A stretch of 64,000 nt of DNA from GCA-016700035 sp964454845 (GTDB lineage: Bacteria; Patescibacteriota; Saccharimonadia; CAILAD01; GCA-016700035), in contig CAYVVS010000001.1 in the NCBI GenBank assembly GCA_964454845.1, forward strand, positions 1 through 64,000, given 5' to 3'. The first letter of the stretch is position 1. Every line of letters starts with the position of its first letter. The translations under genes and the position numbers were made by a program. The notes beneath the pieces are model-generated. The model saw only the letters and a program-made list of their open reading frames with translations. It did no database searches and was not told the DNA's origin. Positions 40,547 to 51,208 of the stretch are shown one piece after another.

Positions 40547-43500
40547 ATGCCAAAACCGATCGATAGCATTGGCCCTCGGCCAGATAAAAAACAGGTGAAA
40601 CCAGTCGCTGAACACAAGGCGGGTGAGGTTGTGCGTCCAAAAGGTGCGCCAACTCAAGCTGGCGAAGCGATTAAGCCAAAAAACTATGAACCACCAAAGA
40701 AGATTGAATCTAGTGTCGGCAAGCCACAGCAGCCGAAGAAGCCAGTCAATAAAAAGAAAGTAGCCATTTTTGCTGGCCTTATCGGCCTGTTTGTAATCAC
40801 GAGCCTTTCGGTAATCTGGCTTTTGCAGGGCACACGCCTTCTTGATTCGATCGGTAAGCCGAGGCCGAGCGCCGGCAATTTTGCAGAAGTAGGCGATCAG
40901 ACAGCAAGCTTGGATGAGTTTGATAAGGTAAAAGCTTCATATCAAGGGTTTAATAAGAAGCAGTCGTCTCCAGAAGATGCTAATCTGATTGCTGCTACCG
41001 CATCTCGCGATTTATTAAACTATCTGGCATTAAAGGCTGAAGCAGCCAAGAAAAAGATTACTTGTACTCAAGAAATTGTTGACACTCGGATGTCTTCTCA
41101 ATATCAGTCGCAGGGTGGTAAAGATGCATTCTACGCCTACCTGAAGCAAGAGTATGGTTGGGATCCAAGTGTAACTTTCATGAAGGTTTGTACAGAGTAC
41201 TATCGCGAAGTTCTTGCCGACACTGCAACGAGTGGGACAGATGCATTTGGCGTGTATATACGCTGGGATCAGTTCGGTGGCGATGCTAGTACCCAAGAAA
41301 AGGAAACTTACGAGAAAGAAGCTAAGGCTCGCTTGGAGCGAGACTTCTTACCTCTGTTTGAGCGTGGTGCAAGTAAAGAAGAGATCTATCGGGCCGCCGA
41401 TATTAGTCCATATAGTAGCGACGCAGAATTCGATAAAAAGATGGAAACTCCAGGAGCACCATGGGTGAGAACTGTTGAATACCCGCGCCTGAACGAGACG
41501 ATGTACGCAACTTTCCAGCAATATGCCGAGGGCGAGCGAGACATCGATTATATTTCGCGGCTAGCAGTTGGTGAGAATACTACGGTCTTTAAGTCTAAAG
41601 TTGGCTATTATGCCATCTTCCGCGCAACTAATAGAGTGCAGGGTGATACGGAGTCTCTTGACCAAGTTATTCAGCAGTATCTAGATTCGGCTAAGTATAG
41701 TAACGAATATTACTCACTTCCTGAAGTTGACGGTCAGCAAAACAATTTAGATATCAATAACCCAACAGGTGGGGGTGCTACGGGGCTCATCAATTCTGCT
41801 CGCCAGGCACTTATTCCTTCGGCTCGAGCGGCTGGTGTTAACTGTTTTACGAATCACAAATTGCCAATGAGTATTATCTACACGGATTATGATACTGGTC
41901 AGCTGATCCCACTCAAGCAGATGCGCGATAGTAAGGGGGCGCCGGTTGCGACGATGCAGATCTTGAGCACCGGTAATGTAGTAGCAGCTTGTAGTGATGA
42001 GCCAGCTCCAATCATTGGGGCTTATGGGGTATTAAACTTTGGCTATACACCTGCCGGTCAAGCAAGTTGGGATGTCTACGATCATCAGAACAATCCTTGG
42101 GTATTTGGGTTAAGTTGCTACACCAGCTGGGAGTTCCGGTTTAATCCAGTTGCCGGGTATCAGCCTGTGAATTATCGTGATGCGAGTCAGTTTACGGTAA
42201 CGCTGTTGACAAACCAGTGGATCATGCAGGACCGGGCTTCGGCGTATGATGACCATTATCGAATTCCGCCTGATCTATATCAGGGAATTGCTAACGGTTC
42301 ATTGGGGTATTCAATAACCGTAAAGATGAAAAAGTCTCCATCACCACAATCGGATCCACCATTAATGACGGTATCTGGTGAAAAGCAAGAAGAAGACGGT
42401 AATAAGACTGGCCCGTATAAAGACAATACAGTCCGAGAGCAGCCAAATGGCCTAACAACCAGCGCACAGCCGTATTCATTTGCTAATTTGCGAGCAGACC
42501 AAGGGCACACATTTACTGTTGATGCAGAACCTGGTTACGATATACTTGGCTACCGAGTAAATAACGGAACAATTGTCCACTCAACGCAATATGTCTATGC
42601 TGCTGGTGGCGTAACAAATGGAGCGACGTTAGATGTGGATTGGATTTTCCGCAAGAGGCCTACAGTCGACCTTACGGTTACGTGCCCAACAATTTCAGGT
42701 TCAGTATCTGGAGGTGGATCAGCAAGCATCCAAGTTTATGCGCGCGTTGCTGGTGAAGACTTGGTTGATGGTTCTGGGCAAGTTATTAAGCAGGGGCGCA
42801 ACTTTAGCTTTACGGTCCCCGAGAAATATAAGGATGGGGTTGCTCGTGGGGTTGAGATCCGTTTGGTGGTCGACAATGTAGATATTGGAGTTGGCACAAA
42901 CGGGACTGGTACATTGGTTTGCCCACGGAATGCTCAGTGTGTCAGTCATAATCTCGCAACTGTCTTTAAGGACGGACGCGCTACTATGAGCGAAGGCGAT
43001 AGTGAGAGCAATATTAAAATCGGTATGCAAAACAATGGACAAGCTATTTGGGCTCCTTCCTACCCAAGCGGTTCTTACAGATTAGGCCTTACTGCGGAAT
43101 CTCGAGACTTCTGGGAGATTAGTCCGACTACTATATCTAGCAAGATTTACCCAGCGCCCGCTGTAAGTGGCCAGGTTGATAGTTTGGAATTTTCTCCTTC
43201 AGTTACACTTAAGAAACAGCCAGTTGATGCGTCAACGTCGCTCGTGTTTACTATGGAGTTTGTGCCCAGTGATGGAAGTGCGCCGATTCCATTTGGAGGT
43301 ACCTGCGGAACTTCCATTAGAGTACTTTCTACCTATGGCCCATGGCTGCGTACGCAAAACGGAAATGTGAGTGCAATGGGGATTATTCAAGGGCAGGATG
43401 TTGTGACTACTGATGGCAGCAGCTTAGGCGGTCGTAGGGCAGCTGGAGCTGCATCGGGTAGCAATAAGGATGATCTAAATTATGAAGTTACATATCTAGC

Positions 43501-44715
43501 GATGTCGCAAAATCAGAACACAACCGGGGCAATTGGTGCCTCTATCGGTAGCGGTCCATTCTGTAGTAGCAACGCATATCTTTTGGCACGCGATGACGCT
43601 TCTGGTGCGATCGATAATACAGCCAGCTGTAAGTTCGAGACTTATGCTTTTAGGCTTCGTGGCTCCCTGGCCGATGGCCTCGCAAAGCATAGTTCTACTG
43701 AGGTGATCTATAGGGAAGCGCTTACAAGCTACAATGATGCAACTTGCAATCCTTTAGTTGGTCCGACTGGTAGTAGTACCGGGCGTTACGCAAAAGGTGA
43801 TCCAGGCTATAACGGCAATAATAACTTACCAGCTTTGGCCGGAGGATGCCCAACAATCACGAAGATTAACAATGAGCGAGAAGGTATTCGTACTCTCGGA
43901 GCCAANNNNNNNNNNNNNNNNNNNNNNNNNNNNNNNNNNNNNNNNNNNNNNNNNNNNNNNNNNNNNNNNNNNNNNNNNNNNNNNNNNNNNNNNNNNNNNN
44001 NNNNNCAACAATCACGAAGATTAACAATGAGCGAGAAGGTATTCGTACTCTCGGAGCCAATAGGTCATCCAATGTCGCAGCACTACAAAACCTTACTGTT
44101 AATAGTCGTGGAACAATTATCGTAGAAGGCGATCTCTACATTAATGCAAACATTAGGAACCAACCAGCGTCAGCCATTAGCTTTAATGTGGATGATTTGA
44201 ACGGGCTAAATGCACTACCGAATCTTGGCATTATTGTTGAGGGCAATATTATCATAGACCGAGACGTTACTGAGATCGACGCATCTTTATATGCGGGCGG
44301 GGAGATTCGTACTTGTGATCTTTATAGCCCAGATGAGGTTGGGCCAGATAGTTCATTGACTACAACCGGCTATAAGCCTGAGCAAAACTCAGGGAATAAG
44401 AAAAATGATACCGCAGCTGAGTGTGCAGATCGACTGGCAATTAAGGGCTTAGCAGTTGCAAAATCTGGCTTTAAGTTCGGACGTAACTTTGTAGATTTTG
44501 CAGCAATTGCTTCGCCTTCAAGGGTAAATAGGGGGCAATTCACTCCAGACTTTGATTATGCTTCAGACAGAAGTCTTTATTATGGCAAGCCAGCTGAAGA
44601 TGTTATATTTAATGGAGTTATGCTACTTGCGCCTCCACCAGGTTTTGAATACTTGGCAAGCCCAGATTTTACTACTGCTCGCTATGTATCCGATAATGCT
44701 CAGCCTCGTTTTTAA
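40547..44715 (+). CDS. Fused SurA/PpiC-like chaperone and giant surface protein (interrupted by assembly gap)
   Basis: As given, the frame breaks at a 100-N gap. The 55 nt on either side are identical; merging them restores one frame from 40547 to 44715, a protein of about 1337 residues. It has a Pro/Lys-rich cytoplasmic start, a membrane helix (about 71-93) and a helical SurA/PpiC-like region (about 105-400). A junction ending IPSARAAG (about 430) resembles a remnant signal peptide. Beta-rich exported repeats follow, one ending VDWIFRKRPTVDLTV. From about 933 onward the C-terminal module is shared with the 1766-residue neighbour: PWLRTQNGNVSAMG, NALPNLGIIVEGNIII, DASLYAGGEIRTCD, FKFGRNFVDFA and a terminal PRF. 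It is probably a pilus-associated adhesin; that is inference from context. Confidence 0.75.
43851..43905 (+). repeat. Gap-flanking duplicate, left copy
   Basis: 55 nt identical to 44006-44060, ending exactly at the first N. This is the overlap of two contig ends, not a biological repeat. Confidence 0.95.
43906..44005. other. 100-N assembly gap (artefactual)
   Basis: Exactly 100 N lie between two identical 55-nt ends. No sequence is probably missing: collapsing the duplicate joins the two halves of the gene in frame. Confidence 0.95.
44006..44060 (+). repeat. Gap-flanking duplicate, right copy
   Basis: 55 nt identical to 43851-43905, beginning at the first base after the N run. Confidence 0.95.
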
Positions 44716-44745
44716 TCTAAACAATCACTTCACGCTCAATAGAAC

Positions 44746-44774
44746 TTGAATGCCAGGTCTGGCTCAGGTACGAT
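44746..44774 (+). promoter_or_regulatory. Promoter of the split chaperone/surface-protein pair
   Basis: TTGAAT (44746-44751), a 17-nt spacer and TACGAT (44769-44774) predict initiation near 44781. TAAGCGT lies at 44780-44786, again at the predicted start site. Confidence 0.6.
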
Positions 44775-44813
44775 AGACATAAGCGTTTTAAAACGAGTTG
44801 ATTGTTTGTATAT

Positions 44814-45845
44814 ATGAGTCCAAAGTCATTAGATCCACTTTCTCAGCGGAAAGATGACTCAGCAGCTGCTGAGTCTACGCCTCCAGTGCCGCGCGGAGTT
44901 AATGCCACAAAAGTTCTTGAGAAGGCACAGGCAACAGTAGAAGCCAGAAAAGAAGCGCAGGCCAAGTCTAAGCGTAGGATTATATTTGGCAGTTTGTTAG
45001 TAGGCCTGCTGGCGTTTCTTATCGGAGCTGTTGTGCTCGTTCAGAAAAGCTATTTCGATCAAGCGCAGGAAAAAGATCAGCAAAAAAAGTCAGCGCAGGA
45101 AGAGTCGTTAGAGACTTTGAAATCATGGAGAAGTTACAGGGCATTAAGTGATAGTGACGAGACAGCCTTTCTAAAAGAGGTTGGTCCAAGCTATATCGCT
45201 GCTGATCTGTCTGGTTTCGGATTATCTGAGTCTGAGCGAGATGAGGTTTCAAAATATCTTGGCCCAAGTGCAAACAAGACTCAGCTGGCGGCAGCAGTTA
45301 CTTCTAGAATTAATAAAAAACTAGAGCTGGCAAAAACAACGGGCTACTTTGAAGGCTATCTATTTTACTTCTGGTTTGGCAGCTCGATCGTGAATAAACT
45401 TCCGCAAGAGCAGATACCGGGCTGGAATGACTCAGCAGTCCTGCAAAGCGATAAGGAATACGCAGCTGCAAAGGCGAATGAATACAGGTCACAAATAAAA
45501 GATGGCTCACTACCAGCTAAAGACCTGCTAGCAATGCTTCAGTCTGATAAGCGTCTCAAGCTTTATGACGAGGCTAATGGATCGACGTATTTCTCAACAG
45601 CTTTGCTTCGCCCGTCTCTTGAAGATGATGGTAGATATGAGTCTGTCAGCAATGCTTTAAATCAGCAGTTTGCCGTCGGGGTTACTGAGGTTGGAACAAT
45701 TGTTGCCGATCCTGGCCTGCCTGTTAGCGGAAAAAAACGAGAGGTCGGTTACTTCTTTTTGAAGCTCGAAAAGGTATTGAGGGGACAGGAAGCGATTAAT
45801 AAGTATCAAGATCAGCTCAAACAGACGGAGAGGCTAGCGCTATGA
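44814..45845 (+). CDS. Membrane-anchored SurA/PpiC-like protein (split partner of the giant surface protein)
   Basis: The 343-residue protein has a charged cytoplasmic N-terminus, a membrane helix (about 55-76) and an exported helical domain with coiled-coil-like start. FLKEVGPSYIAADLSGFG, AKANEYRSQIKDGSLPAKDLLAML and VGYFFLKLEKVLRGQEAI match the layout of the N-terminal half of the 40547 gene (its KVGYYAIFRATNRVQGDTESLDQ). No parvulin active-site set can be confirmed, so a SurA_N-like chaperone role is inferred. ATG 44814 is preferred over TTG 44802. Its TGA overlaps the next ATG (ATGA), coupling it to the 1766-residue protein. Confidence 0.7.
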   Translation: MSPKSLDPLSQRKDDSAAAESTPPVPRGVNATKVLEKAQATVEARKEAQAKSKRRIIFGSLLVGLLAFLIGAVVLVQKSYFDQAQEKDQQKKSAQEESLETLKSWRSYRALSDSDETAFLKEVGPSYIAADLSGFGLSESERDEVSKYLGPSANKTQLAAAVTSRINKKLELAKTTGYFEGYLFYFWFGSSIVNKLPQEQIPGWNDSAVLQSDKEYAAAKANEYRSQIKDGSLPAKDLLAMLQSDKRLKLYDEANGSTYFSTALLRPSLEDDGRYESVSNALNQQFAVGVTEVGTIVADPGLPVSGKKREVGYFFLKLEKVLRGQEAINKYQDQLKQTERLAL

Positions 45846-48800
45846 GACGTTACCTAGCTCGCTTGTTTACGGCCTTTGCACTTGTTGCCGTTAGTACATT
45901 GTTTTTTGTTCATACCGCACATGCTTCAGCTCCGGCTGATTTATCCGTTGGTGTTGCATACAAGCCGTATGGGCAGGGCACGGTTCCGCTTACTAACCTT
46001 ACCACTACGGTGAATGTGGTTGGTAAGAGAACCTCTAATGGGATTAATATTCCAATCGGTAGTTCGCCATATAATGGAACGCACATTGATCTTGATCATA
46101 GTGGTGACCCAGAAAGGAACTCATTTAGCTTTAATGCTGATCAGGGTCCTGTAGACAATCTTTTTGGAGGTACATATTCATATCGCACCTTTAATAATAT
46201 TATTTGGTGTGGTAATTCGGTGGGGGTTCCTGATCAAGAGTTTGAGATGGACGTCTATATGGATGTGGGTATTTTTACGAACGTCTTAAATTACAACGGT
46301 GAGACTAAATATGGGAAGTGGGTTGGCTATTGGCACTTTGAGGGTACCGGCACGAACGATGTAGCTAGATTTTTTGACGGCCCAAGTGCAAGGGTACCCG
46401 CACTGAACCCGTATCGCACATTCGTGTTTTTTGTCTTTGAAGAGGCCGCACCGCCATATACAATTCAAGGCTACAAGATTGACCGTTATGCGAACCCGAA
46501 TGGACAATACAGCGGGGCAAGTGTAGACGTAGACGGTTGGCCACTTACTGATAACCCATTCTTCTTTACGAGTGTAGTAGCAGCAATTGAGCATACAGCT
46601 TCAGCCAGCAACACAAATGATTGGGATGTTACTGGCTGGTCGAGGCAAGCGGGATCAAACCCCACAGAAACAGGTACGGGTAGTTCGGTTACGTATCCGC
46701 CTCAATTCCCGAATACAGTTTGGAATATGCGATGGTTTTACGAGCCAAAACCATCGACAATCCAGGCAGGTATTTTAGTGCGAGATCCGGCAACTGGTAC
46801 TATTTCTAATCCGTGTAATCAGTCTGGATACTTAGTTGGCGCATGTGACAACGCTCCAGACATTACGGTAACGCGTCGATTCGCCCTCCCGTCTGGCTAT
46901 CAGAAGCCTTATAATGTTGGCCCGACTACAGTAACGCCAGGCCGATCATCGAATGGTAGTGCCGATGTTGCTGGCCTATATGCAGACGATAAAGGTGCGG
47001 CGGCGGCGGGTTATACAGTTTCTGCAGCGAATATCCCGGCGGGCTGGAGAATATCGGGTACGGTTCAGTGTGGGTTAAATACAGACAGGAATTCGTGCTA
47101 TTCTTCAGTCGCGCAGGGTGGCGCAGCTTCTCAGTTTGTCACTACGTTGACGGCGTGGCGGTATCGACCGGTGTTCTTCGTGCTTGAGCCGAATCAGATC
47201 ATTATTAAGGGAGATAAAAAAGGTCCCAATACTTTCACATCGAGTCAGAACAGCGATACTGCTGCGCTTGGCGTTGGTACTATCGATGTGGCAGGTCAAA
47301 CTGTTTCCGGCAATAACCAAGGGGGTGCCTGGAATAGGGCCGTAAGCTATAACTCTACGTCTGGAAATTATGGCGTGCATGCGGTTGCGCCGGCGGGATG
47401 GCAGATTAGAGGCTATGCATATTGTGTCTCTGCAACTCAGATATCAAGCTGCGCCTCAGATGATGCTGTGGCAGCACCAAATAACCAAACACAAGGTCGC
47501 ATAATTTTAGAGGGGAATGGGCAGACTGAGCATACCGTAAACATTAACTATCAGGGTACGACACCTAATATAAATGGTGTGGCGATTCCAACCAGCGGAC
47601 AAGTATGGGTGACCTTCTTCTTTAAGCCGGCGCCAGTCACTATTCAGGTCCGCGGCAAGATTGATATGCAGGGCGGCAATACGTCTGCCAACACGGACTT
47701 AAATCCGTGTAACTACAATGATTATAAGAAGAATATTTGTACAGAAGTAGAGGTCCGGCCGGTAAGAATGAATACTGCCGGAGTTGCTAATACTGCAACA
47801 CCAGGGGTTGATCTGGGAGATCCTGCCGGTGGATACGGAAATTGTGCCAGTAAAGATTATGTACCTACCAAGCCGGGTTACGATTATGGTGGAGCTGCGA
47901 ATACGGGCTATTATTGCACCACAGAGGGCGGGAATAATCGCATTACTCAAGCTCAGTTCCTTTCTGGCCAAGGCCCGCTACGCTACGGCTACACATTAGA
48001 TGCTAAGACCGGCCAAATTTCACAGAATGGCAATTCTTCGGAAAATAATCTAGCGATTGTGAGGAATGTGTATCCGGGCAAGTATAGTTTTAGGCACAAA
48101 GATGCGCCAGAGTACAATGGTGAGGCCGCCTACACTATTGCTCAATCTACGTGTGTAGCCGGGCAAGCAGACTGTTCTACGAGCGTAGCCCCTAACGCAA
48201 ACACATCTGGTTGTCTCTTAAATCATCGACGCAAGGCAGAATTTACCGCGGTTAGTCAGTTCTTGTGGTGGATGGTTTACACGCCAATTATTGGCGTAAA
48301 CAATCCAAGCGCGGCGGTTGATCCAAACGGCCAGGATTATTGCACAATTATGTGGGCAGGACAACCGGGGGCAGATGCCTTGAGTGATGGCGGCTCACCT
48401 GAAAGTTGGAGTATAGGTGGCAATACTCCGCGATTATGTGCTTTTATACCAACTGGCGGCTGGGCTTACTGGCCACAGTGGAATGGCGTCACTGGTCAGT
48501 ATGGTATTAACGTGCAGGGAAACGGTCCATGCGGATATAAGAAAGATTCTGGCGCCGGCGGTATTAATACGTTTAGTATGGGGGTGCCTGTCGGTACCGA
48601 CTTCAGAGAGCAAACTTTTTACTATACACCTAAGTTTAAGCTGACTGATGAAGTGCTTACCTGTGATAGTTATTCAGCCACCTTGGTTTATATGCCAGAT
48701 CCATCTAGGCCAGTTACAACCTACTTTAGAATAAATGGTAATAGTAACTTAATGCGCACCGAAACTTCTACGGGTAATGACATTATGGAATTCACTACGC

Positions 48801-51142
48801 AAACGAGTGGGCCTGATGCATATAAAGTGGATGTAGCTATACCTAAATACAGCAATGGAGTACTTCTTAAAGACGGCAATAGTCGTCAGTTTGAGATGTT
48901 TGCGCGCTATAGTGACAGTAGCAATGGAAATGTGGATACTGATTTAGTAGCCGGTTATACTGCGGCGGCACGTGATTTTGGCAATGCTGGAGGAACATGG
49001 AAATATTCGCCGCGTCGAGTTTCTAGCCCAGGTCTTATGCACCAGTGCAGGAATGATGCGACATGCGACCAAGAGAGTTTTCAGGATCAGCTCAATGCAA
49101 TATCGGTTATGGACGTCGATGATCCGCAGGCGAATAAAGTTTACGTACGTATGACAAATGTTGGTGAAAGCTACTGGATGCGTAATTTTACAGAGAATGG
49201 TCTCAGTAGAACAACTGGACATCAACTGATAGTAACTGGTGGCACCATTACATCCGTTAATGGCTCACAGGGCTGGGGGATTGGGAATGAAGAGCTGCTC
49301 ATGAAGAATGGCACGCATGTATATCCAATCAATGTAAAACCTGACATCAATGGCGTTGATGATGCTGATGACGCAGAAGTTATCTTTGAAATAACGCCAG
49401 AGCCGCCGGCCGATGGTGGGGCTAAGTATGTGCTCGGCTTCCAAATGGCTCAAGGTGGTGTAGGCTTCGGTACTGCCTGTGAAGGAGATCTAGACATAAA
49501 GGTGAGCTATAAACCTTGGCTGCAGGTTCAAAACGGTAATGTCACGGCGCTGGGCCAAATCTTAACGCAGCCAGATGGAGCTCGTGGTGTATTTAAAACT
49601 GAAAGCTCGTATCCTGCACCATATAAAGGCTCGGTACAGATGAGTGGTTCTGGTACTTCGGTTAAACCGGCGCTCAATCTGCACTCACAGTTTGTCGTTG
49701 CATCTGAAGGTGGTGGCGAAAACTTTTGTTCGACTAACTTTTATATGCTTGGCTTCTCAACCGATCCAAACTATAACGATGATAATGCAAATAAGCCTCA
49801 ACAGAATAGAAACTGTAGTTTCGGCGAGTTGAGCTTAAATATCGAGCAAACTAAGCTTGATCAAAATGGGGAAAAAGTACTCAATGATGAGCCCATAATT
49901 ACTGAAGCACGGCGGAATTTCTCCGGTTCTGGCAATGACGATGCATATGGACAGTGTGTGGATAACGGTAATAATCCCGAGGTTGATGGTGGGCCATTTG
50001 AGCTTTCTCCACCACAGAAATATTACCGCACTTGGGCTCCCGACAGCACCTATACAGCCCAGAACTTAAACTGGAATGACCCAACCGGACCATTACTTGA
50101 GAACCAGAATGGTCGGGCAGTTTTCGGGCGCTTCGGGAACCCTTTTACTGGAGCTCTCAAATTAGTAAATATTGATGATGCACCAGCTGGTCGACCGTGT
50201 CCAACCCTATTTAGGCTGACGACAAGCGTAGAGGCAAATGTTAATGCAAATCTTTCAGAGGTGCATCGTCCGCTCGGAGGCTTTACAGTGGGCGCGGGTC
50301 GTTCAACAATTTTGTCAGATTCAACAGTATATATCACTGACGACATAACTGCCGAAACATTTGCTGGACAGTATCAGTTTAAGCGCCGTGGCGTACCAGA
50401 TACAGCCGGATTAAACGCACTTCCTAATCTTGGAATTATTGCTGATGGCGATATTGTCATTGCCAGCAATGTGAAGAAAGTAGATGCCTCATTGTATGCT
50501 ACCGGACGCATTATTACTTGCGATAAGTATAATCTTGAAGCTGGTATGGATGAAAACCCAGCAACTAAAGAGGACAAGAGTGGAACAACGGGGTCTAAAT
50601 GGATTAGGCGTAGTAGCAATGGTAATACTAGTCTCGACTCAAGCCCACTAGAGAACGAAAAAGACAATCCAGCTAGTCTCGTAGCTGAGCCTCCAAATGC
50701 CGACAATCAGCTTGCAAAACAGTGCGCGAATAATCTAGTTATAAAAGGTAGTGCCACTGCCAGCAAGGGATTTACTTTTGGGCGTAATTATATAGACTTT
50801 GCTGGTATGGTGGCGCGCTGGAGTGACGCTCAAGCAGGTGCTTTCTCTCAGCCGCAAGCTGAGAACGGTAAGTTTTGTAACCTTTCTACAATTCCAGGCA
50901 TACAAAGGCTTTGTACCGTACTCGGAGCTCGTCGAGATTTCGACTCGCCAGATATTTCTCCGCAGGGTTATCTTTTAGAGTATCGTTCTGGTTGGCCTCA
51001 GAACTATTATGTGGGTGGACCGGCGGAAGAAATTATCGGAAATGGTTTAGCAAGCTTCTTGCCGCCTCCTGGTCTTGAGAATGTGAACGGGATAATACAA
51101 TCACCAAAATATTTTGACAACACAGCAAAACCAAGATTTTAA
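45842..51142 (+). CDS. Giant secreted surface protein, 1766 aa, candidate pilus adhesin
   Basis: A clear Sec signal peptide (RRYLARLFTAFALVAVSTLFF, cleavage near AHASA) starts the protein. The exported part is rich in Gly, Asn, Thr, Ser and Tyr with paired Cys. It contains about six modules whose last strand has the shape hydrophobic-F-x-x-x-P: VFFVFEEAAPP near 193, MRWFYEPKPSTIQ near 297, VFFVLEPNQIIIKG near 442, VTFFFKPAPVTIQVRG near 590, MVYTPIIG near 810 and FYYTPKFKL near 925. Residues from about 1225 to the end match the C-terminus of the 40547 product (PWLQVQNGNVTALG, NALPNLGIIADGDIVI, DASLYATGRIITCD, FTFGRNYIDFAG, terminal PRF). No sortase motif or membrane anchor is visible at the C-terminus. 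Location upstream of pilM suggests a pilus-tip or surface adhesin. Confidence 0.8.
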   Translation: MRRYLARLFTAFALVAVSTLFFVHTAHASAPADLSVGVAYKPYGQGTVPLTNLTTTVNVVGKRTSNGINIPIGSSPYNGTHIDLDHSGDPERNSFSFNADQGPVDNLFGGTYSYRTFNNIIWCGNSVGVPDQEFEMDVYMDVGIFTNVLNYNGETKYGKWVGYWHFEGTGTNDVARFFDGPSARVPALNPYRTFVFFVFEEAAPPYTIQGYKIDRYANPNGQYSGASVDVDGWPLTDNPFFFTSVVAAIEHTASASNTNDWDVTGWSRQAGSNPTETGTGSSVTYPPQFPNTVWNMRWFYEPKPSTIQAGILVRDPATGTISNPCNQSGYLVGACDNAPDITVTRRFALPSGYQKPYNVGPTTVTPGRSSNGSADVAGLYADDKGAAAAGYTVSAANIPAGWRISGTVQCGLNTDRNSCYSSVAQGGAASQFVTTLTAWRYRPVFFVLEPNQIIIKGDKKGPNTFTSSQNSDTAALGVGTIDVAGQTVSGNNQGGAWNRAVSYNSTSGNYGVHAVAPAGWQIRGYAYCVSATQISSCASDDAVAAPNNQTQGRIILEGNGQTEHTVNINYQGTTPNINGVAIPTSGQVWVTFFFKPAPVTIQVRGKIDMQGGNTSANTDLNPCNYNDYKKNICTEVEVRPVRMNTAGVANTATPGVDLGDPAGGYGNCASKDYVPTKPGYDYGGAANTGYYCTTEGGNNRITQAQFLSGQGPLRYGYTLDAKTGQISQNGNSSENNLAIVRNVYPGKYSFRHKDAPEYNGEAAYTIAQSTCVAGQADCSTSVAPNANTSGCLLNHRRKAEFTAVSQFLWWMVYTPIIGVNNPSAAVDPNGQDYCTIMWAGQPGADALSDGGSPESWSIGGNTPRLCAFIPTGGWAYWPQWNGVTGQYGINVQGNGPCGYKKDSGAGGINTFSMGVPVGTDFREQTFYYTPKFKLTDEVLTCDSYSATLVYMPDPSRPVTTYFRINGNSNLMRTETSTGNDIMEFTTQTSGPDAYKVDVAIPKYSNGVLLKDGNSRQFEMFARYSDSSNGNVDTDLVAGYTAAARDFGNAGGTWKYSPRRVSSPGLMHQCRNDATCDQESFQDQLNAISVMDVDDPQANKVYVRMTNVGESYWMRNFTENGLSRTTGHQLIVTGGTITSVNGSQGWGIGNEELLMKNGTHVYPINVKPDINGVDDADDAEVIFEITPEPPADGGAKYVLGFQMAQGGVGFGTACEGDLDIKVSYKPWLQVQNGNVTALGQILTQPDGARGVFKTESSYPAPYKGSVQMSGSGTSVKPALNLHSQFVVASEGGGENFCSTNFYMLGFSTDPNYNDDNANKPQQNRNCSFGELSLNIEQTKLDQNGEKVLNDEPIITEARRNFSGSGNDDAYGQCVDNGNNPEVDGGPFELSPPQKYYRTWAPDSTYTAQNLNWNDPTGPLLENQNGRAVFGRFGNPFTGALKLVNIDDAPAGRPCPTLFRLTTSVEANVNANLSEVHRPLGGFTVGAGRSTILSDSTVYITDDITAETFAGQYQFKRRGVPDTAGLNALPNLGIIADGDIVIASNVKKVDASLYATGRIITCDKYNLEAGMDENPATKEDKSGTTGSKWIRRSSNGNTSLDSSPLENEKDNPASLVAEPPNADNQLAKQCANNLVIKGSATASKGFTFGRNYIDFAGMVARWSDAQAGAFSQPQAENGKFCNLSTIPGIQRLCTVLGARRDFDSPDISPQGYLLEYRSGWPQNYYVGGPAEEIIGNGLASFLPPPGLENVNGIIQSPKYFDNTAKPRF

Positions 51143-51194
51143 AGAAACGAACTGCTAAACGTAAGAAAGGGGGTGCGATTCAAACTAGTTATGC

Positions 51195-51200
51195 TAAAAT
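51195..51200 (+). promoter_or_regulatory. Candidate -10 box upstream of pilM
   Basis: TAAAAT lies 8 nt before ATG 51209, preceded by TGC as in an extended -10. No Shine-Dalgarno is present, so a nearly leaderless pil operon is possible. Confidence 0.4.
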
Positions 51201-51208
51201 AGGAACAC

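Noticed and set aside
43758..44072. Short frames on both strands across the N run
   Set aside because: They exist only because N codons are read as open.
40547..44125. Continuous 1192-residue frame read through the N run to 44125
   Set aside because: It depends on the gap length being real. The identical 55-nt flanks show that 155 nt must be collapsed, which puts the correct frame into 44188-44715 instead.
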